Assembly (NCBI RefSeq): GCF_030687895.1
Contig: NZ_CP117452.1
Span: 823,501-887,500 of the forward strand
Reading direction: 5' to 3'
Length of the DNA: 64,000 bases
Origin: Pseudomonas sp. FP198
GTDB taxonomy: Bacteria; Pseudomonadota; Gammaproteobacteria; Pseudomonadales; Pseudomonadaceae
Shown: positions 60,726 to 64,000 of the stretch, piece after piece
Position numbering within the stretch: the first letter of the stretch is position 1
How the letters are laid out: each line of letters starts with the position of its first letter
Notes under the pieces: generated by a model
The model's input: only the letters and a program-made list of their open reading frames with translations
Database searches by the model: none
Told to the model about the DNA's origin: nothing
Translations under genes and position numbers: made by a program

Positions 60726-61082
60726 TCAGATTTGGATCAACGCCGCCAGTTCCCGCTCCAGCTCGTCATGGTCAGCCAGATTCAGTTCTACCAGCCGACG
60801 TAGATGCGCAATGGACTCCAGGTCGATGTGTTCACAGACAAAACCCAGATGACCATGGTCATCGTGAGTCAGCCGGACTTCCATCTTGACCTCAGCCTCG
60901 GGGCTCAAATGAATATCAGCCATGAAGGGTTTTTCGGGGTCACCAATCCAGGGTTCGGGCTTGTTGATCAGTAATCCCTTGAGAGACAAATCCAGCAGCT
61001 CCACCGGCCAGGTGAAAGGCCCTTGGCTCAGTTCGGTCTTTGCATGAAATTCAATTCGTACGAAGCGGCGGCGTTCGCTCAT
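60726..61082 (-). CDS. PilZ-domain c-di-GMP receptor (MapZ/PA4608-like)
   Basis: ATG 61082 with AGAGGGA upstream; 118 residues, a single-domain PilZ protein. The c-di-GMP-binding RxxxR lies in SERRRFVRIEF and the (D/N)xSxxG motif in LDLSLKGLLI. Size, sequence and place beside radA match P. aeruginosa PA4608 (MapZ), which binds the chemotaxis methyltransferase CheR1 when loaded with c-di-GMP. The same function here is inferred. Confidence 0.88.
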   Translation of the reverse strand: MSERRRFVRIEFHAKTELSQGPFTWPVELLDLSLKGLLINKPEPWIGDPEKPFMADIHLSPEAEVKMEVRLTHDDHGHLGFVCEHIDLESIAHLRRLVELNLADHDELERELAALIQI

Positions 61083-61240
61083 TACGCAATCCCTCTGGAG
61101 ATTCACTGACTATAGACCCTGCTGGCGCAGCATCGTGCCCGTTTGGCCATTGGCAGACGAATGTCGGGTATGGCCTTTACGCCGGTAAGCGCTAAACTCG
61201 GGTGGCTGTCTTTCTTGTCCACCCTGGCTGGAATAAAAAA

Positions 61241-63307
61241 ATGAAAAACAATAATAGCCTGCTACGCCATCTGCCCTGGCTACTGCTGGCCGTCGTAGGC
61301 GCGTGCGCCCTTGGCGTAGTGGCCCTGCGCCGCGGAGAGCCGATCAACGCCCTCTGGATCGTCGTCGCGGCCGTGGCCATCTACCTGGTCGCCTACCGCT
61401 ACTACAGCCTCTTCATCGCCAACAACGTGATGCAACTCGATGCGCGCCGGGCCACGCCCGCCGTGCTCAACAACGATGGCCTGGACTATGTCCCGACCAA
61501 CAAGCACATTCTCTTCGGCCACCACTTCGCGGCCATTGCCGGCGCGGGGCCGCTGGTCGGGCCGGTGCTGGCGGCGCAGATGGGCTACCTGCCCGGCACG
61601 CTCTGGCTGATCGCCGGCGTGGTGCTGGCCGGTGCGGTGCAGGACTTCATGGTCCTGTTCCTGTCGACCCGCCGCAACGGTCGCTCGCTGGGCGACATGG
61701 TGCGCGAGGAAATGGGCCGCATCCCCGGCACCATCGCGCTGTTCGGCTGCTTCCTGATCATGATCATCATCCTTGCGGTGCTGGCGCTGATCGTGGTCAA
61801 GGCCCTGGCCGAGAGCCCGTGGGGCATCTTCACGGTGATGGCGACCATCCCGATCGCGATGTTCATGGGCATCTACATGCGCTACATCCGCCCGGGCCGC
61901 ATCGGTGAAATCTCGCTCATCGGCGTGCTGTTGCTGCTCGGTTCGATCTGGCTGGGCGGGCAGATTGCCGCCGACCCGGTCTGGGCCAAGGCCTTCACCT
62001 TCACTGGGATCCAGATCACCTGGATGCTGATCGGCTACGGTTTTGTCGCCGCGGTGCTGCCGGTGTGGCTGATCCTGGCGCCACGGGACTACCTGTCCAC
62101 ATTCCTCAAGATCGGCACCATCATCGCCCTGGCGATCGGCATCCTGGTGACCATGCCCGAGCTGAAAATGCCGGCGCTGACCCAGTTCACCGACGGCACC
62201 GGGCCGGTGTGGAAGGGCGGTCTGTTCCCGTTCCTGTTCATCACCATCGCCTGCGGTGCGGTCTCGGGTTTCCACGCGCTGATCTCCTCGGGCACCACGC
62301 CCAAGCTGCTGGATAACGAAACCAACGCCCGCTACATCGGTTACGGCGGCATGTTGATGGAATCGTTCGTAGCGATCATGGCCATGGTCGCGGCCTCGGT
62401 GATCGAGCCGGGCGTGTACTTCGCCATGAACAGCCCGGCGGCTATCGTCGGTTCGGACGTGGTAGCCGTGGCCCAGACCGTCAGCAGCTGGGGTTTTGCA
62501 ATCACCCCCGACGCGCTGCAAGCGGTGGCCAAGGACATCGGCGAGACCACCATCCTGGCCCGTGCCGGCGGTGCGCCGACCCTGGCGGTGGGTATCGCGC
62601 AGATCCTCCACTCGGTGCTGCCGGGTGAGAACACCATGGCGTTCTGGTACCACTTCGCGATCCTGTTCGAAGCGCTGTTCATCCTCACCGCGGTAGACGC
62701 CGGCACCCGTGCCGGACGGTTCATGTTGCAGGACCTGCTCGGCTCGTTCGTGCCGGCCCTCAAGCGCACCGAATCGTGGACCGCCAACCTGATCGCCACC
62801 GCCGGCTGCGTCGCGCTGTGGGGTTACTTGCTGTACCAGGGCGTGATCGATCCGCTGGGCGGCATCAACACCTTGTGGCCGCTGTTCGGCATCTCCAACC
62901 AGATGCTGGCCGGTATCGCGCTGATGCTCGCTACCGTGGTGCTGATCAAGATGAAGCGCCAGCGCTACGTCTGGGTCACGCTGCTGCCGGCCAGCTGGCT
63001 GCTGATCTGCACCACCACCGCGGGCCTGATCAAGCTGTTCGACGCCAACCCGGCGATCGGCTTCCTGGCCCTGGCGCGCAAATACAACGATGCCCTGGCC
63101 GCCGGCCAGATCCTGGCCCCGGCCAAGAGCATCGAGCAGATGCAGCACGTGGTGTTCAACGCCTACACCAACGCAACGCTGACGGTGTTGTTCCTGTTCG
63201 TGGTCTTCAGCATCCTGTTCTACGCGCTCAAGGTCGGCATCGCCGCTTGGGGCACCAAGGAACGCACGGACAAGGAAGCGCCATTCCAGGCGCTGCCGGA
63301 CGCTTGA
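61241..63307 (+). CDS. cstA: Carbon starvation protein A (peptide/pyruvate transporter)
   Basis: The 688-residue protein has about 16-18 helices. Marks: YVPTNKHILFGHHFAAIAGAGPLVGPVLAAQMGYLPGTLWL, GAVQDFMVLFLSTRRNGRSLGDMVREEMG, FHALISSGTTPKLLDNE and FGISNQMLAGIALML. CstA/YjiY proteins take up pyruvate or peptides at the inner membrane. The ATG at 61241 has only a weak upstream purine run. ybdD follows 15 bases later, forming the usual cstA-ybdD pair, with a CobW-type GTPase next. Confidence 0.93.
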   Translation: MKNNNSLLRHLPWLLLAVVGACALGVVALRRGEPINALWIVVAAVAIYLVAYRYYSLFIANNVMQLDARRATPAVLNNDGLDYVPTNKHILFGHHFAAIAGAGPLVGPVLAAQMGYLPGTLWLIAGVVLAGAVQDFMVLFLSTRRNGRSLGDMVREEMGRIPGTIALFGCFLIMIIILAVLALIVVKALAESPWGIFTVMATIPIAMFMGIYMRYIRPGRIGEISLIGVLLLLGSIWLGGQIAADPVWAKAFTFTGIQITWMLIGYGFVAAVLPVWLILAPRDYLSTFLKIGTIIALAIGILVTMPELKMPALTQFTDGTGPVWKGGLFPFLFITIACGAVSGFHALISSGTTPKLLDNETNARYIGYGGMLMESFVAIMAMVAASVIEPGVYFAMNSPAAIVGSDVVAVAQTVSSWGFAITPDALQAVAKDIGETTILARAGGAPTLAVGIAQILHSVLPGENTMAFWYHFAILFEALFILTAVDAGTRAGRFMLQDLLGSFVPALKRTESWTANLIATAGCVALWGYLLYQGVIDPLGGINTLWPLFGISNQMLAGIALMLATVVLIKMKRQRYVWVTLLPASWLLICTTTAGLIKLFDANPAIGFLALARKYNDALAAGQILAPAKSIEQMQHVVFNAYTNATLTVLFLFVVFSILFYALKVGIAAWGTKERTDKEAPFQALPDA

Positions 63308-63322
63308 TAGGGGATTGCAACG

Positions 63323-63520
63323 ATGTTCAATGACTTGAGTCGCCTCGGTAAATACCTCGGTCAGGCCGCCCGCCTGATGGTCGGCATGCCCGACTACGAC
63401 AACTACGTCGAGCACATGCAAACCAAGCATCCCGACAAGCCGTTGATGGACTACGAGGCGTTCTTCCGAGAACGCCAGGAAGCCCGTTACGGTGGCAAGG
63501 GTGGCCCCAAATGCTGTTGA
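63323..63520 (+). CDS. YbdD/YjiX family small protein (DUF466)
   Basis: The 65-residue protein begins [20 protein letters not shown] and contains the conserved [38 protein letters not shown], ending in a Cys pair (KCC). In E. coli the cstA- and yjiY-linked homologues are needed with the transporter for pyruvate uptake. It is the second gene of the cstA operon. Confidence 0.92.
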   Translation: MFNDLSRLGKYLGQAARLMVGMPDYDNYVEHMQTKHPDKPLMDYEAFFRERQEARYGGKGGPKCC

Positions 63521-63534
63521 ACTGAAGTAATCCC

Positions 63535-63624
63535 TGTGGGAGCGAGCCTGCTCGCGATAGCGGAGTGTCAGTCGATGAAGATGTCGACTGACCCGGCGCC
63601 TTCGCGAGCAGGCTCGCTCCCACA
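63535..63624. repeat. REP pair, TGTGGGAGCGAGC family, with an adjacent fragment
   Basis: Inverted TGTGGGAGCGAGCCTGCTCG units with outward ends. A further fragment, AGGCTCGCTCCCGCAGG, lies at about 63665-63681. It separates ybdD from the GTPase gene. Confidence 0.9.
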
Positions 63625-63723
63625 GTTGTTTTTGGGTTGGACTCAGGATTCGCATGCGCTACAAAGGCTCGCTCCCGCAGGAGTTTGTTTGCCTTATCTT
63701 AATTTCGAAACAGGAGATCCAGT

Positions 63724-64000
63724 GTGTCCTCTCCCATCCCGGTCACGATCCTCAGCGGCTTCCTCGGTGCTGGCAAGACCACGTTGTTGCGTCATCTGCT
63801 CAAGGCCGAGCACGGCCTGAAAATCGCCGTGATCGAGAACGAATTCAGCGATGCCGGCATCGACACCCAGTTGCTGGGCGACGATCCGGTGCAAGTCATG
63901 ACCCTGGCCAACGGTTGCGTGTGCTGCACCATTCACACCGATCTGACCAAGGCCCTGTACCTGTTGCTTGAGCGGCTGGACAGCGGTGAAATCGCCTTCG
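63724..64000 (+). CDS. CobW/YjiA-family GTPase, 5' part only
   Basis: A GTG start at 63724 follows ACAGGAGATCCA. The 92 residues present begin VSSPIPVTILSGFLGAGKTT, with the P-loop FLGAGKTTLLRHLL, followed by AVIENEFSDAGIDTQLL and the metal-binding ANGCVCCTI (CxCC) of the G3E GTPases. Such proteins handle metal insertion or Zn homeostasis. Position after cstA-ybdD matches the yjiA arrangement. The gene runs off the window end. Confidence 0.88.
   Translation, partial: MSSPIPVTILSGFLGAGKTTLLRHLLKAEHGLKIAVIENEFSDAGIDTQLLGDDPVQVMTLANGCVCCTIHTDLTKALYLLLERLDSGEIAF

Noticed and set aside
18821-63624. Recurring GCGAGC palindromes as a possible CRISPR array
   Set aside because: The copies are dispersed inverted pairs kilobases apart, without uniform repeats and spacers; they are REP elements.

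Overview
The window is chromosomal DNA of a fluorescent-group Pseudomonas. The evidence is GC-rich coding, two abundant families of extragenic palindromes (REP) typical of P. fluorescens-type genomes, and conserved Pseudomonas gene order. The block mscL-fpr-katB-ankB-radA-PilZ-cstA-ybdD-yjiA matches what I recall of the P. aeruginosa PA4604-PA4615 region. No tRNA, rRNA, CRISPR array, prophage or insertion sequence was seen.

Layout. 1-1226: a truncated DUF2788 membrane protein, an Lrp/AsnC regulator and a structured small-RNA candidate with its own terminator. 1226-13395: a two-partner secretion operon (tpsB, a giant hemagglutinin-repeat tpsA, and a lipoprotein gene overlapping the tpsA stop). 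The tpsA C-terminus is a GHSQG serine-hydrolase/lipase-like domain rather than a VENN-type CDI toxin. tpsA carries a frameshift and tpsB carries two compensating indels over its VRGF-type motif. 13737-33274: mostly housekeeping and single-gene units (DUF6515 protein, FieF-type transporter, small lipoprotein, HrpB and RhlE helicases, nucleases, DMT exporters, thioesterase II, HAD phosphatase, HDAC-like hydrolase, YpfJ-type metallopeptidase).

33429-39168: a catabolic quinate/shikimate island (MFS transporter, QuiC fused to an HPPD-like domain, TetR regulator, shikimate dehydrogenase, type II dehydroquinase). It should convert quinate or shikimate pathway compounds to protocatechuate. Its two control regions share a TTCGATNATCGAA-like palindrome that resembles the PcaR operator. 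39459-43132: trmA, a purine permease, a small exported protein and a DJ-1-fold protein lacking all three active-site residues. 43311-47022: a three-subunit molybdenum hydroxylase (PaoABC-like). 47023-48871: a lower-GC patch with two unrecognised proteins. 48872-53238: an MFS transporter and the cyanide-insensitive oxidase operon cioA-cioB plus a 54-residue DUF2474 subunit, preceded by an ANR box and a long leader hairpin. 53262-64000: rlmG, a LuxR solo with an intact acyl-homoserine-lactone pocket, fpr, mscL, katB-ankB, radA, a PilZ protein, cstA, ybdD and the start of a CobW-type GTPase gene.

Fourteen REP loci (REPIN pairs, singletons and one stub) lie between genes, and they fill most of the longer gaps.
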